Assembly: GCA_040702975.1 (NCBI GenBank)
Contig: CP159990.1
Span: 1,984,001 to 2,048,000 of the forward strand
DNA length: 64,000 nt
Direction: 5' to 3'
Source: Roseburia hominis
GTDB taxonomy: Bacteria; Bacillota; Clostridia; Lachnospirales; Lachnospiraceae
The notes below the pieces were generated by a model. That model was not told where the DNA came from, searched no databases, and saw nothing but the letters and a program-made list of their open reading frames with translations. Every line of letters starts with the position of its first letter. Positions within the stretch are counted from its first letter, which is position 1. A program made the position numbers and the translations under genes. This document shows positions 23,542 to 32,254 of this stretch, in pieces.

Positions 23542-26351
23542 TTCTTTTCCATTAAGAAAGCCTTCAGGTCTCCGGCAAGCAAGGGTTTAGAGAAATAGTA
23601 TCCCTGGCAGGAGGTGGCACGGAAGCCTTTGAGGTATTCGTAGGTCTCCCGGTCCTCTATCCCCTCCAGGCAGCTTTGATAGCCCATGCGACGGGTCGCT
23701 TCCACGATGGAGCCGACAAAGACTTGATTTGCTTCTCGGGCGCGAATATCTGTAATAAAAGTCTTATCCAGCTTGATCTCATCCACGGGGAGAGCGAGCA
23801 GCATATTCAGCGAAGAGAAACCAGTTCCCACATCATCCAGGGCGACCTGAATGCCAAAATTGTGAAAGAAGTCAATCTGGGCTTTGAGAAAATCAAAATC
23901 CAGCTCACGACACCGTTCGGTCAGCTCCAGGCAGAGCTGAGACGGCGGAAATCCGCTCTCCCGCAGCGCCTCCACCACCATTGTGTTGAAGCGCTCGTCC
24001 TCCAGCTGGAGAACGGTGATGTTGACGTTGATTACAAAATCGGGCACAACCGAGAGCATTTCCCGGGCGTCCAGAAGGGCTTTTTGAAGAATCCAGCGTC
24101 CTACCTGGTAGAAACATGGGTCGTTTTCCAGCCAGGGGACAAACTGCCCCGGTCCTACTTTGCCGAATTGCTCGTCCTGCCACCGCAGAAGCGCCTCCGC
24201 ACCGATAACCTCCTCGTTATCCATTCGGAGGAGGGGCTGATATTCCAAATAGAAGCCTTTTCGCTCGGTCACCGCGTCCTGATGGATGGCGGCCAGCAGC
24301 CGGAAGTCCCCTTCCGTCCCGTCCGGCGTCGGATCGTTGTAGAAAATGAGCCTTCCGTGACTTTCCTGCTTGGAACGCTCCAGAGCATGGGTCAGATTAT
24401 TCCGAATGGCAGCGATACCGCCGGTAAAGTGTCTGTCCATAATAAAGGCTCCTCCCGCCAGGCGGAGGGGAATGACCATCGTATTTATCAATATCTCATG
24501 GCTGGCAGCGTTTTGCAGGGCCTTGTAAAGCCTCTGGACATCCTCCGCCTCCATCTCCGTCATACACAGAAAGAACTTAGTGCCTCCCATGCGGAAAATC
24601 CGGCCTTTCCCGTCCAGAAGCCGCTTCACAATCCCTGCGAACTGGCTCAGTAGTTGGTCTCCGTTTTTGTAGCCGTACAATAGATTGATTCGGCTAAACG
24701 TAAAAATTCCCACCGATAGGAAGGATACCCGCACGCCCTCCCGGATTAACCCTTCCACGTAAGGAATCAGGGCCTGCTCGTTATGAAGCCCGGTGACCGG
24801 ATCAATGTTCTCAGCGATTCCGTGATTGGTGATCGTGGCAGCGAACAGATCGGGGGCGCCGTTTTTGCCCCTCAGGATCGAGCCACGGCATGTGCAGATT
24901 ACATATTCTCCTCGCTTATTGCGTGCGCGGTATTCCATATCATGCTCCTTTTTGACCCCGTCAAACACATCACTGATGTCTGCCCAGTAGTCAGCCCGGT
25001 CATCCGGGTGGATATACTCCAGCCAAACGGTACCGCCGTCAAAAATAAACTCGCCGGGCAGGTCAAAATAGTCTACCGCAGACTTAGACCACCGCGAGAC
25101 ATTGGTGGACAGATTGTGCAAGGTGAGATAGTTCCGGTCACCTGTGGCGGCAAAGACATCAAAGATGCGGTCAGTCAGGCCGGTCAGGTTTAGTTTCTGT
25201 CCGTCTTTCGACAGGAAGGCTGCCGCTTTCTTCATATCGGCCTTGTTTTTATACATGAGATAATCGGCCACTCGCAACACACTGCGCAAAGTGGCGTATT
25301 CTTTCCCGGATACGGCGTAGCCAATGGCGACACTCATCCGATAGGGCAGCTCCCCGGACCTGGTCTCGCAGTCCGCGTTGACCCGGCTAATCTCCAGCTG
25401 GATATCCGTCTCATCTGCGCCGCGATATACTGCCAGAAATTCGTCTCCGCCCATACGATAAATGCTTTCCGCGCTCCGAAGATTTTTCATCAGGATTTGA
25501 GCGATATGGCCGATATAGGAATCGCCTTCCAGGTGGCCGTGTTCATCGTTGACTGCCTTGAGGTTATTGAGGTCGCAGAAAACCAGCCCAAATTGGATAT
25601 TCCGGTTTCGGGCATACTCCGCCTCCATCTGCTGGATATCAATCTCGTAGCTGTGGCGGCTCTTTACGCCGGTGAGCGCGTCGATTAATAATTTCTGTTT
25701 AAACACATCCGCCGGGTTTTCCAGCGAGAAGAAAAATCCCACTGCAACGATGGTGGCTGCTCCACCTGTGAACAGAAGCTCAGGCACCAAGATCTGGATG
25801 CACTCCGCCGTTATCAGCATGGCCAGCATGGGAATCAAGGCCATCCGTACATGGGGCGCCAGCTTCTTGTAATTCATGCCCAGGATTACCCCGCTGCTGA
25901 TAAAGAAAGCCATGGCCAGTCCGTACCCCACAAAGGCTGCCGGCCCCAGGCTATAATTGGTCCCATTGCCCCGGAGGTACACGATAGGCAGAACGGGTAA
26001 AAGGATTAAATAGACCGTCAGCAGGCAAAAGCTGCTGGTCCTCACCATTTTCTGTATCCGTTTCCCATAGGATAGTGCAATCACATAGCAAAAGAACTCC
26101 TGAGAAAACAGGATGGCGAACAGGTAAAAGATCACATGAACGATGAAATTGAACCACATGGGGACTTTGTCCAGATTGTTCACTGTCAGCACTGTGACGA
26201 TATCAAAGACAACATGGCCAATGGCGTAGACCAGCATTCTCTGAAAGCTGCCATGATCCTTCCCCATCTTATAAAAATGCCCGTTGATCCAGAAAAATAT
26301 CAAGATGATTAAACAAACGATTTCTTCACGCACAATCAACAATGGATACAT
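23514..26351 (-). CDS. membrane GGDEF-PAS-GGDEF-EAL protein (c-di-GMP turnover)
   Basis: A 945-residue protein with about seven N-terminal membrane helices (1-210). A first GGDEF domain has an intact GGDEF at 301-305 (YRMGGDEFLAVY); no RxxD inhibitory site precedes it. A PAS-like domain (about 400-530) and a second, degenerate GGDEF (RMGGTKFF) follow. The C-terminal EAL domain keeps AEALLRW, LELTE, DDVGTG, KLDKTFI, EGIED and CQGYYFSKPL, so phosphodiesterase activity is likely. It may both make and break c-di-GMP. The last 26 bases lie in the 426-bp repeat. Confidence 0.9.
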   Translation of the reverse strand: MYPLLIVREEIVCLIILIFFWINGHFYKMGKDHGSFQRMLVYAIGHVVFDIVTVLTVNNLDKVPMWFNFIVHVIFYLFAILFSQEFFCYVIALSYGKRIQKMVRTSSFCLLTVYLILLPVLPIVYLRGNGTNYSLGPAAFVGYGLAMAFFISSGVILGMNYKKLAPHVRMALIPMLAMLITAECIQILVPELLFTGGAATIVAVGFFFSLENPADVFKQKLLIDALTGVKSRHSYEIDIQQMEAEYARNRNIQFGLVFCDLNNLKAVNDEHGHLEGDSYIGHIAQILMKNLRSAESIYRMGGDEFLAVYRGADETDIQLEISRVNADCETRSGELPYRMSVAIGYAVSGKEYATLRSVLRVADYLMYKNKADMKKAAAFLSKDGQKLNLTGLTDRIFDVFAATGDRNYLTLHNLSTNVSRWSKSAVDYFDLPGEFIFDGGTVWLEYIHPDDRADYWADISDVFDGVKKEHDMEYRARNKRGEYVICTCRGSILRGKNGAPDLFAATITNHGIAENIDPVTGLHNEQALIPYVEGLIREGVRVSFLSVGIFTFSRINLLYGYKNGDQLLSQFAGIVKRLLDGKGRIFRMGGTKFFLCMTEMEAEDVQRLYKALQNAASHEILINTMVIPLRLAGGAFIMDRHFTGGIAAIRNNLTHALERSKQESHGRLIFYNDPTPDGTEGDFRLLAAIHQDAVTERKGFYLEYQPLLRMDNEEVIGAEALLRWQDEQFGKVGPGQFVPWLENDPCFYQVGRWILQKALLDAREMLSVVPDFVINVNITVLQLEDERFNTMVVEALRESGFPPSQLCLELTERCRELDFDFLKAQIDFFHNFGIQVALDDVGTGFSSLNMLLALPVDEIKLDKTFITDIRAREANQVFVGSIVEATRRMGYQSCLEGIEDRETYEYLKGFRATSCQGYYFSKPLLAGDLKAFLMEKKSKGGSGDR

Positions 26352-26559
26352 ATTCCCAACCCCCAGACAACTCTATCATATACATTAACAATACTATCAG
26401 ATGTTTTCTAAAAACACAAGATAAAGAATTCCCTGCAGGGTTGTTAGAAGATTTACAATATAAAAATAGTTGACAAAGGGGGCTTGTAAGTTATTATAAA
26501 GTCATATTTTTAAGAAAGAGCAGGTATGTGCATGTTAATTGTTTCTGTAGTGGCAAAAA

Positions 26560-26820
26560 ACAACTAAACCCCCATGTCCGCACGCCTGACACCACCATAA
26601 ATGAAACTATGCAGACGACAGGTTATTGAATTTATCTTTGACGCAACTTATACTGGTATTAACGGCAAAGATCGATTTAACTTTGGGCTTGTAGCCCGCT
26701 AACTAAACTGATTTCAGGTTTCCTCATTTGCACCACCATCTGTCCAGCTGCTTGCGGCAAAAGGACGTACAGTAAAATGATAACAGACAGGAAACCGTGC
26801 CGTAAATTTCCCACGGAGGT
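26560..26820 (+). ncRNA. candidate IS110 bridge RNA region
   Basis: The 260 bases before the IS110 transposase hold no gene but several paired segments: GGGC/GCCC around 26684-26697, and GGTTTCCT pairing with AGGAAACC across about 26717-26796. IS110-group elements are known to encode a bridge RNA with target- and donor-binding loops in this position. The RNA limits and loop sequences cannot be fixed by eye. Confidence 0.45.
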
Positions 26821-26826
26821 ATCATG

Positions 26827-28062
26827 ATGGATAAAATTTACGACAATTGTTGTGGTATTGATGTGCACAAAAAACTCATCGTTGCCTGCCTTAGAAAAGG
26901 CAACAGGCAGGAAGTTCGTGAGTTTGGTGCAACAACCAGAGAACTTCTCATGCTGGCTGACTGGCTCAAAGACAGCGGCTGTGAAATGACCGCAATGGAG
27001 AGCACCGCTTCGTATTGGAAGCCTCTGTATAACATCCTTGAATCTTCTGACCTGAAAGCCATGGTGGTAAATGCCCGCCATATGAAGGCTGTTCCCGGGA
27101 GAAAAACGGATGTAAAGGATGCTGAATGGATTGCTGACCTTCTTCAGCATGGTCTGTTACGGCCCAGCTATATCCCAGATAAAGACCAGCGGGAACTGCG
27201 GGAGCTTGTCCGCTACCGCAAAAGCCTTGTCGCAGAGCGAACCCGGGAACTGAACCGGCTCCAAAAGATGCTGGAAGGTGCAAATATCAAGCTTTCCGGA
27301 ACTGTCACCGATATCAATGGTAAAAGCGCACGCAGTATCCTCGAATATCTGCTCACGGGTAAATCCATTGACGGTGCAAAGTACGATGAAATGTATGACA
27401 AAAAAATTATTGCGCATAATCTCAAAGCAACAAAGGAGCAGATTGTGGACGACCTCAATGGTTTCATGTCCCCGCTTCAGCGCAGGATGATGAAGGAACT
27501 CCTGAACCATCTGGATGAATTGAATATCCATATCAAGAATCTTGATGGTGAGATAGACAATTTTATGAAGCCGGAGGAAAAGGAAGCATCAGCTGCCATT
27601 CAGGATGTTACCGGGATTGGAAATACCAGCGCTCAGGCAATCATTTCCGTGATCGGCACAGACATGGAACGTTTTCCCACGGATGCCCATATTTCTTCAT
27701 GGGCAGGCCTATGTCCCGGAGACAATGAAAGCGCAAAGAAGCGAAAATCCGGTAAAACAAGGAAAGGGAATGCCCTTCTCCGAACCACCTTAATTACCTG
27801 TGCGCATGCAGCTGTTAAGAATAAAAAGTCCTACTTTTATGCGCAATTTATGCGGATCAGTTCACATCGGGGACCGAAACGTGCCTACGTTGCTGTCGCT
27901 CATTCCATGCTGATAGCAATTTATCATATCCTCAAGGATAGTGTAGTTTTCAAAGATCTCGGTGCCGAATACTATAATCAGTTCAATAAGGAACGTAAAA
28001 TCAATGCGTACCTGAAAAAGTTAAAAGCACTTGGCTGGGAGGCTCCTGTAGTTGCCACATAG
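26827..28062 (+). CDS. IS110-family DEDD transposase (bridge-RNA recombinase type)
   Basis: A 411-residue recombinase. The RuvC-like DEDD residues are D12 (GIDVHKK), E58 (TAMESTASYW), D95 and D98 (RKTDVKDAEW). The C-terminal transposase-20 domain has VTGIGNTSAQAI, ISSWAGLCPGDNES and RKSGKTRKGN; the serine of DNES is the expected nucleophile region. CGGAGG precedes two adjacent ATGs (26824 and 26827). The frame is intact. The element ends could not be defined because the family lacks clear inverted repeats; the non-coding left side suggests IS110 rather than IS1111 type. Confidence 0.9.
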   Translation: MDKIYDNCCGIDVHKKLIVACLRKGNRQEVREFGATTRELLMLADWLKDSGCEMTAMESTASYWKPLYNILESSDLKAMVVNARHMKAVPGRKTDVKDAEWIADLLQHGLLRPSYIPDKDQRELRELVRYRKSLVAERTRELNRLQKMLEGANIKLSGTVTDINGKSARSILEYLLTGKSIDGAKYDEMYDKKIIAHNLKATKEQIVDDLNGFMSPLQRRMMKELLNHLDELNIHIKNLDGEIDNFMKPEEKEASAAIQDVTGIGNTSAQAIISVIGTDMERFPTDAHISSWAGLCPGDNESAKKRKSGKTRKGNALLRTTLITCAHAAVKNKKSYFYAQFMRISSHRGPKRAYVAVAHSMLIAIYHILKDSVVFKDLGAEYYNQFNKERKINAYLKKLKALGWEAPVVAT

Positions 28063-28222
28063 ACCTGTCTACTAAGTTCAAAATGAATGTTTAATAGCTT
28101 GATAGGGGCAGTTTGCGCTTTTTGGCTACCCGGAAGTTAATGTTTCACAGTAAATTTTATAAGAGGGTAAGTATTGTGCGTAGTGTTTTATTTGTGTTAC
28201 CCTTTTCACATTTTGAAATGCT

Positions 28223-28726
28223 GGTTGTTTCTGTCATACAGAATACTGCATACACCGGGAATATGAAGAAAAAATTGCAGTAAATGCTTTTGATATGGAG
28301 GTGGATGAGGGTGAATTTATAGGTCTGATCGGGCCGAACGGGGCTGGAAAAACAACCCTGGTAAAGATGTTGACGGGTATTATTGCGCCGACAGACGGTA
28401 AGATACAGGTCATGGGTTTTTATCCAAACAAATTAGAGAAAGCATTTAAACAGCAGTATGCGGTTGTTATGGGACAAAAGAGCCAGTTGTTTTTCGAACT
28501 GACAGCGGAGGATATGTTGAGGTTGTTTAAAGAAATATATCGTATCCCGGAAGATGAATATAGGAGGAACAAGGACTTTTTTGTGGATTTGTTCCAGGTA
28601 CGGGAGCTTATGAATGTACAGGTAAGGACTTTATCACTGGGAGAACGGATGAAAATGGAACTGATTGTTGCATTGCTTCATAATCCCAAAATATTGTTTT
28701 TGGATGTAAACTGGTGCAAGGGTTAG
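28223..28726 (+). pseudogene. ABC transporter ATPase fragment, both ends missing
   Basis: The open frame reads HREYEEKIAVNAFDMEVDEG, then Walker A IGPNGAGKTT and the signature LSLGERMKMELI, and stops being ABC-like at ILFLD, where Walker B should continue with EPT; after VNWCKG it ends. The N-terminal 40 or so residues are also absent. It resembles the exporter ATPases that carry a long N-terminal extension. The right end of the IS110 element lies close upstream. Confidence 0.82.
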
Positions 28727-28774
28727 GATGGTGTATGGCGTGTCTTGTGTTGAAAATAATGGAATATAAGTACA

Positions 28775-28807
28775 TGATACACAAAGTATAGGAAAAAATG
28801 TGTATCA
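28775..28807 (+). other. 9-bp perfect palindrome in a gene-free stretch
   Basis: TGATACACA (28775-28783) and TGTGTATCA (28799-28807) form a perfect inverted repeat with a 15-base spacer. The surrounding 28727-29008 has no gene that I can support. It could be an operator or a hairpin. Confidence 0.4.
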
Positions 28808-28828
28808 AGTAGAGAGAGAATGTAGGAT

Positions 28829-28868
28829 GACTGGTAAGGGAAATGGAATCTCTTTGACCGGTCTTTTA
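28829..28868 (+). terminator. possible rho-independent terminator
   Basis: GACTGGT (28829-28835) pairs with ACCGGTC (28857-28863) with one G-T pair, followed by TTTTATT. It follows the truncated ATPase gene. Confidence 0.5.
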
Positions 28869-29008
28869 TTATGTGGATTGCACAATCTGTCGCAGGGGTT
28901 CTTGGCGCATTCTGTGAATAGCTTTCTTTGGAAAAAGTGATATAGTGTAATACTTGGTAAAACATAAAATGTCAAAATGTGAAAGGATATGAGTTGGGAG
29001 GAAAAGTA

Positions 29009-29193
29009 ATGAGTGTTGTGACAGTTATTATTCCTGTTTATATGGCTGCAAATTTGTTCCTATTACCAATATTGTACCGTGTTTATAAAAAATCGGAGAT
29101 AAAATAGATGAAATATCACAGCAAACGAAAATTCTACAAATTATAGTTACTCTGGTTGTTGCTGTTTGTGCTTGTATGCTGCTATCGGTATGA
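29009..29193 (+). pseudogene. small membrane protein gene with a frame break at an A6 run
   Basis: The ATG at 29009 (GGGAGG upstream) starts a hydrophobic peptide, MSVVTVIIPVYMAANLFLLP, ending YRVYKKSEIK at 29107. Slipping back one base at the six-A run near 29090 continues as KKIGDKIDEISQQTKILQII, then a second hydrophobic segment to 29193. The sense of the joined protein (helix, charged linker, helix) suggests either a one-base deletion or a slippage site. Its last part runs into the duplicated permease sequence. Confidence 0.45.
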
Positions 29194-29453
29194 GTGCCAC
29201 GTTATTGGCGGGCGGCATTAGCTTACCGTGTGCCTATCTGTTTGATCCGGAAAAATCTCAAATTATTTTTATGATGTCTTTTATGGCGTCAACAGGGATT
29301 ATTGTTGGGCTTGTGCTTCTCACGAATCTCTTTATTTCTGTAAAAAACAATATCATGTTGACTTTTAATATCGTGCTTATAATTTCTGTTGCCTGGTTTT
29401 TTATCTCTCATCAAATTGCAGCAACGATATATCAAAATCGGGATATCGTTTGA
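29158..29453 (+). pseudogene. duplicated C-terminal fragment of the ABC permease at 42340
   Basis: About 95 codons (AAIGMSATLLAGGISLPCAY, then LFDPEKSQIIFMMSFMAST, to NRDIV) match the last 95 residues of the permease gene ending at 42969 nearly base for base, and the similarity runs on about 55 bases past the stop codon. The joint is at TTTGTGCTT near 29157. The N-terminal half is missing, so this is a duplication scar. Confidence 0.88.
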
Positions 29454-29645
29454 CAATGCAGCAGCAAGCCCAGCCGAGCCAGCGGGCGGTCAAGATGAAC
29501 AGGCTTCGCTCACCGCCCTCAGCCCCGCCGGGTTTTGCAATTAGGCAGTCAAGGAGCGACAGCCTAAAGTGCTGCCGCCCCTTACTATCATAAAAAGAAA
29601 CTACCAACCAGCCACAGCCTTTTTGGGAGGAAAGGGGGATTTTCC

Positions 29646-29729
29646 ATGACCTGCACAGAAGAATACCGGGAACATATCGAGTACACTTTCCATACCTCTT
29701 GCAAAGTCGTTATCTCCCTTTTACCTTAA
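29646..29729 (+). pseudogene. integrative-element sigma-factor-like N-terminal remnant
   Basis: After GGGAGGAAAGGGGG, 27 codons read MTCTEEYREHIEYTFHTSCK, then VVISLLP and a stop. This resembles the start of the small sigma-70-like proteins of Clostridia conjugative elements. The rest is lost. The surrounding 29454-29842 otherwise holds only a GGGCGGT/ACCGCCC hairpin near 29490 and no gene. Confidence 0.5.
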
Positions 29730-29842
29730 GTGTTGCTGGTATTAAACTCCGTCGATTTCACCAAAGGACTTAATAAATATGTAGTCTTACCTCCAACCTT
29801 GAAATAGACAAGAAATATTAAGGAATAAATTTAGATAAGAAG

Positions 29843-30427
29843 GTGATTTACATAGAGCCAATAAATCTATTGAGTGTCATAAACCGTGATGAATTGCGAG
29901 TTTGGCTTGAAAAATATCATAAGACAGAAAAAGAATGCTGGGTTATAGTGAGGCGTGGACGGCCAAAGGATGATGGTACTTTTTGGTATATAGATGCAGT
30001 AGAGGAAGCAATGTGTTTTGGGTGGATAGACAGCACAACAAAAACACTTGATAATGGCATAACTGCACAAAAGCTGGCGCCAAGAAGAAAAGGAAGCCTT
30101 TGGTCTGAATTAAATAAAGAACGTTGCCGCAGAATGGAAAAACTTGGACGAATGACAGATGCAGGGCGTGCTGTACTACCAGATATGTCACCAGCAGGTT
30201 TTATCATAGATAAAGAAATTCTGAAAGCATTACAAACTGATAAAGAAGTGTGGGAGAATTTTCTTAAATTCCCATCTCTTTATCAGAGGGTACGCATAGA
30301 TACTATACAAATAAAAAAGAAACAACCACAACTTTTTCAAAGTAGATTGCAAAAGTTAATTGAAAATACGAAAAGAGGAATAATGTATGGGGAATGGAAT
30401 GATAATGGGCGATTATTAGACTATTAG
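29843..30427 (+). CDS. YdeI/OmpD-associated family protein
   Basis: About 194 residues. The family pattern is clear: a strand-rich N-terminus (RDELRVWLEKYHKTEKECWV), then IDAVEEAMCFGWIDSTTKTL, LAPRRKGSLWSELNKERCRR and a C-terminal helical region. Members are linked to bacteriocin or antimicrobial-peptide protection. The only classical start is GTG at 29843. However AAGGTGA lies seven bases before an ATA at 29852, where an ATG would be expected, so the normal start may have mutated. It sits at the edge of the peptide-resistance island. Confidence 0.8.
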   Translation: MIYIEPINLLSVINRDELRVWLEKYHKTEKECWVIVRRGRPKDDGTFWYIDAVEEAMCFGWIDSTTKTLDNGITAQKLAPRRKGSLWSELNKERCRRMEKLGRMTDAGRAVLPDMSPAGFIIDKEILKALQTDKEVWENFLKFPSLYQRVRIDTIQIKKKQPQLFQSRLQKLIENTKRGIMYGEWNDNGRLLDY

Positions 30428-30467
30428 CTCCGGCAACCACGTTTTCGGATAATATAATGCCAATTCT

Positions 30468-30560
30468 ATTTAACTCAAGGACAGTTCGGCAGGAAAAAAC
30501 ACCTCTGAGTTAAATACAATCATAGAGCAATTACGGGAAAACGAGTTAAACACAATCATA
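30468..30560 (+). repeat. inverted and direct repeats in a decayed region
   Basis: ATTTAACTCA (30468-30477) is inverted at 30506-30515. GAGTTAAATACAATCATA (30507-30524) is repeated with one change at 30543-30560, 36 bp apart. One frame reads ELNTIIEQLRENELNTII, so the direct repeat may come from a former coding sequence. No gene is supported in 30428-30602. Confidence 0.5.
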
Positions 30561-30602
30561 ACGGGTTGTATATCCGGCCTCTTATCCGTGTAATCAGAGT
30601 AA

Positions 30603-30956
30603 GGAGGCGGATATCATGATGGCCATCACATGAAGGACGGATCCATGTTTCACGGACTAATGGAGTACAAAAGTCAGGAGTATTATGATGAACATCCAAC
30701 CGCACTGTTCCTGACGCCGGATGCCAATTATGAGGTGAAGATTTTTGCCGGGTATGTGGCCAGCGTGGATACGGATGCCTGGACAGTTGGGTTTTCCTCA
30801 GACTTGGAATTTGAAGAGTGGCTCCGGAGAGCTAAAGAACGCTCCTGTTTTACAAGCAAGATTACTCCTGCAGTCACAGACCGGATTCTTACGCTGTCCA
30901 CCTGCAGCTATGAATTCAATAATGCGAGGTTTGTGCTGCATGGAGTAATGCAGTAA
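30603..30956 (+). pseudogene. class B sortase, C-terminal part
   Basis: The frame is open from just after a TAA at 30600 and reads YHDGHHMKDGSMFHGLMEYK, the catalytic histidine region of SrtB. The middle (FAGYVASVDTDAW) and the catalytic cysteine with its arginine partner (TLSTCSYEFNNARFVLHG) are intact. The N-terminal half, with signal anchor and first strands, is missing. SrtB-type sortases are common cargo of Clostridia integrative elements. Confidence 0.82.
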
Positions 30957-31134
30957 ATCTAAAATTCCTGTGTACTTTACTGGAACTTCATATTTTCTAC
31001 TATGGAAATGGACTTCACAATCTGACTTTTTTGTGATCTCTATGGAATCTTCAAAATTATACCCTAATGTGACAGGGCAACTATCTTATTGTTGGTAGCC
31101 GCTCTTGTCATTCCTGGGCTGTGGCCTGTTTTAA

Positions 31135-31247
31135 GCGTTCCGAAGGAACGCGCAGCCGTCACCGCAGGTGGCGATCTCAGGGGTTTGGGGACATGTCACC
31201 AACAAGCATTTTAGAGGGTTTCACGGCAACGGGAAATCCTCTAAAAT
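31135..31247 (+). other. two hairpins of integrative-element type
   Basis: GCGTTCC (31135-31141) pairs with GGAACGC (31145-31151) around GAA. ATTTTAGAGG (31208-31217) pairs with CCTCTAAAAT (31238-31247) around 20 bases. They lie in the 430-base gap between the sortase fragment and the next operon and are probably debris of a conjugative element. Confidence 0.45.
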
Positions 31248-31337
31248 ACGCAATCTTACGGAAGATTGCATTGCTTGCCAGTAGTGTACTTTCTCTTATA
31301 ATCATAAAAAATTCAGAGAATGTTCACCCTCAACCTA

Positions 31338-31366
31338 TTGTATTCTTCGAGCAAACGAAATATAAT
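31338..31366 (+). promoter_or_regulatory. promoter of the first two-component operon
   Basis: TTGTAT (31338-31343), a 17-bp spacer and a consensus TATAAT (31361-31366) lie 23 bp before the start codon of the helix-turn-helix gene. Confidence 0.7.
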
Positions 31367-31388
31367 ATTCTTATGCTGGAGGTGCGAT

Positions 31389-31598
31389 ATGGATTATATG
31401 ACGCTGAAACAAGCAAGTGAAAAATGGGGTATCTCTCCCCGCATGATAAACTATTACTGTTCAGAGGGGCGCATTGTTGGTGCGGAAAAGGCTGGGACAG
31501 TTTGGCTGATACCAAAAGATTCTCAAAAGCCGATTGACGGCAGAACAAAACAGGGAAAGGTGCAGAAAGATGGAAAAAATACTTTATGTGGAAGATGA
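31389..31598 (+). CDS. excisionase-like helix-turn-helix protein
   Basis: A 69-residue protein (MDYMTLKQASEKWGISPRMI, then NYYCSEGRIVGAEKAGTVWL) with a MerR/Xis-type winged helix and the tail IPKDSQKPIDGRTKQG. GGAGGTG lies just upstream. It overlaps the response regulator gene by 29 bp, so it is the first gene of that operon. Close relatives are at 46196, with C-terminal remnants at 43063 and 44012, always before a two-component system or its promoter. Confidence 0.8.
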   Translation: MDYMTLKQASEKWGISPRMINYYCSEGRIVGAEKAGTVWLIPKDSQKPIDGRTKQGKVQKDGKNTLCGR

Positions 31599-32250
31599 TT
31601 TGAGTTTAATCGACGGTTTGAAATATACACTGGAAACCAGCGGATATTTAGTGGACAATGCTCGAACCGTAAGGCAAGCGTTGACTTTATACAAGAACAA
31701 CCAATATGATTTGCTTTTGCTGGATGTCACTCTGCCAGACGGAACGGGATTTGATATTTGCAGAGAAGTGAGAAATGCGTCTACCATACCTATTATTTTT
31801 TTGACAGCCTCCGATCAGGAAATCAGCATTGTCAGGGGGCTTGATATGGGAGGCGACGATTATATTACAAAGCCTTTCAAGTTAAATGAGCTGCTTTCCA
31901 GAATTAAGGCTCTGCTCCGACGCTCTACACAATTTTCAAGGTCAGAGATTTTAGAGGCAAACGGTATAAAAATAGATTTGATGGAACGTCTTGTTTGGAA
32001 AGACGATGTACTGCTCGACCTTCCTCTTGTTGAATACAAACTGCTTTGCCTTTTTCTGCAAAACCCAAACCACCTGTTATCGCGGGAAATGATATTAGAC
32101 CGTATGTGGGATGGATATGGAAACTATGTAGATGATAATACCTTGTCGGTTTATATTCGCCGCTTGCGGAATAAAATTGAGGAAAACCCCAATGCGCCAA
32201 AATATCTGTTGACGGAACGCGGATTCGGCTACAAGTGGGTCGTGGAGTAG
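31570..32250 (+). CDS. OmpR-family response regulator (peptide-antibiotic type)
   Basis: A 226-residue regulator starting MEKILYVEDDLSLIDG. The receiver has D9-D10, the phospho-acceptor D52 (LLLLDVTLPDG), T in FLTAS and K in YITKPF. The C-terminal winged helix (VEYKLLCLFLQNPNHLLSRE, DNTLSVYIRRLRNKIE, ERGFGYKW) is complete. It is followed after four bases by its kinase gene and then by a MacB/FtsX-type transporter, the usual context for sensing peptide antibiotics. The 22-bp direct repeats at 33490 and 36629 are its likely targets. Confidence 0.88.
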   Translation: MEKILYVEDDLSLIDGLKYTLETSGYLVDNARTVRQALTLYKNNQYDLLLLDVTLPDGTGFDICREVRNASTIPIIFLTASDQEISIVRGLDMGGDDYITKPFKLNELLSRIKALLRRSTQFSRSEILEANGIKIDLMERLVWKDDVLLDLPLVEYKLLCLFLQNPNHLLSREMILDRMWDGYGNYVDDNTLSVYIRRLRNKIEENPNAPKYLLTERGFGYKWVVE

Positions 32251-32254
32251 AAAT

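Noticed and set aside
28775..28807. The palindrome as an end of the IS110 element
   Set aside because: IS110 elements lack such terminal repeats and the palindrome lies beyond the truncated ATPase gene, outside the element.
30507..30560. The 18-bp direct repeats as CRISPR or iterons
   Set aside because: Only two copies exist, in a frame that reads as a repeated peptide, with no replication gene nearby.
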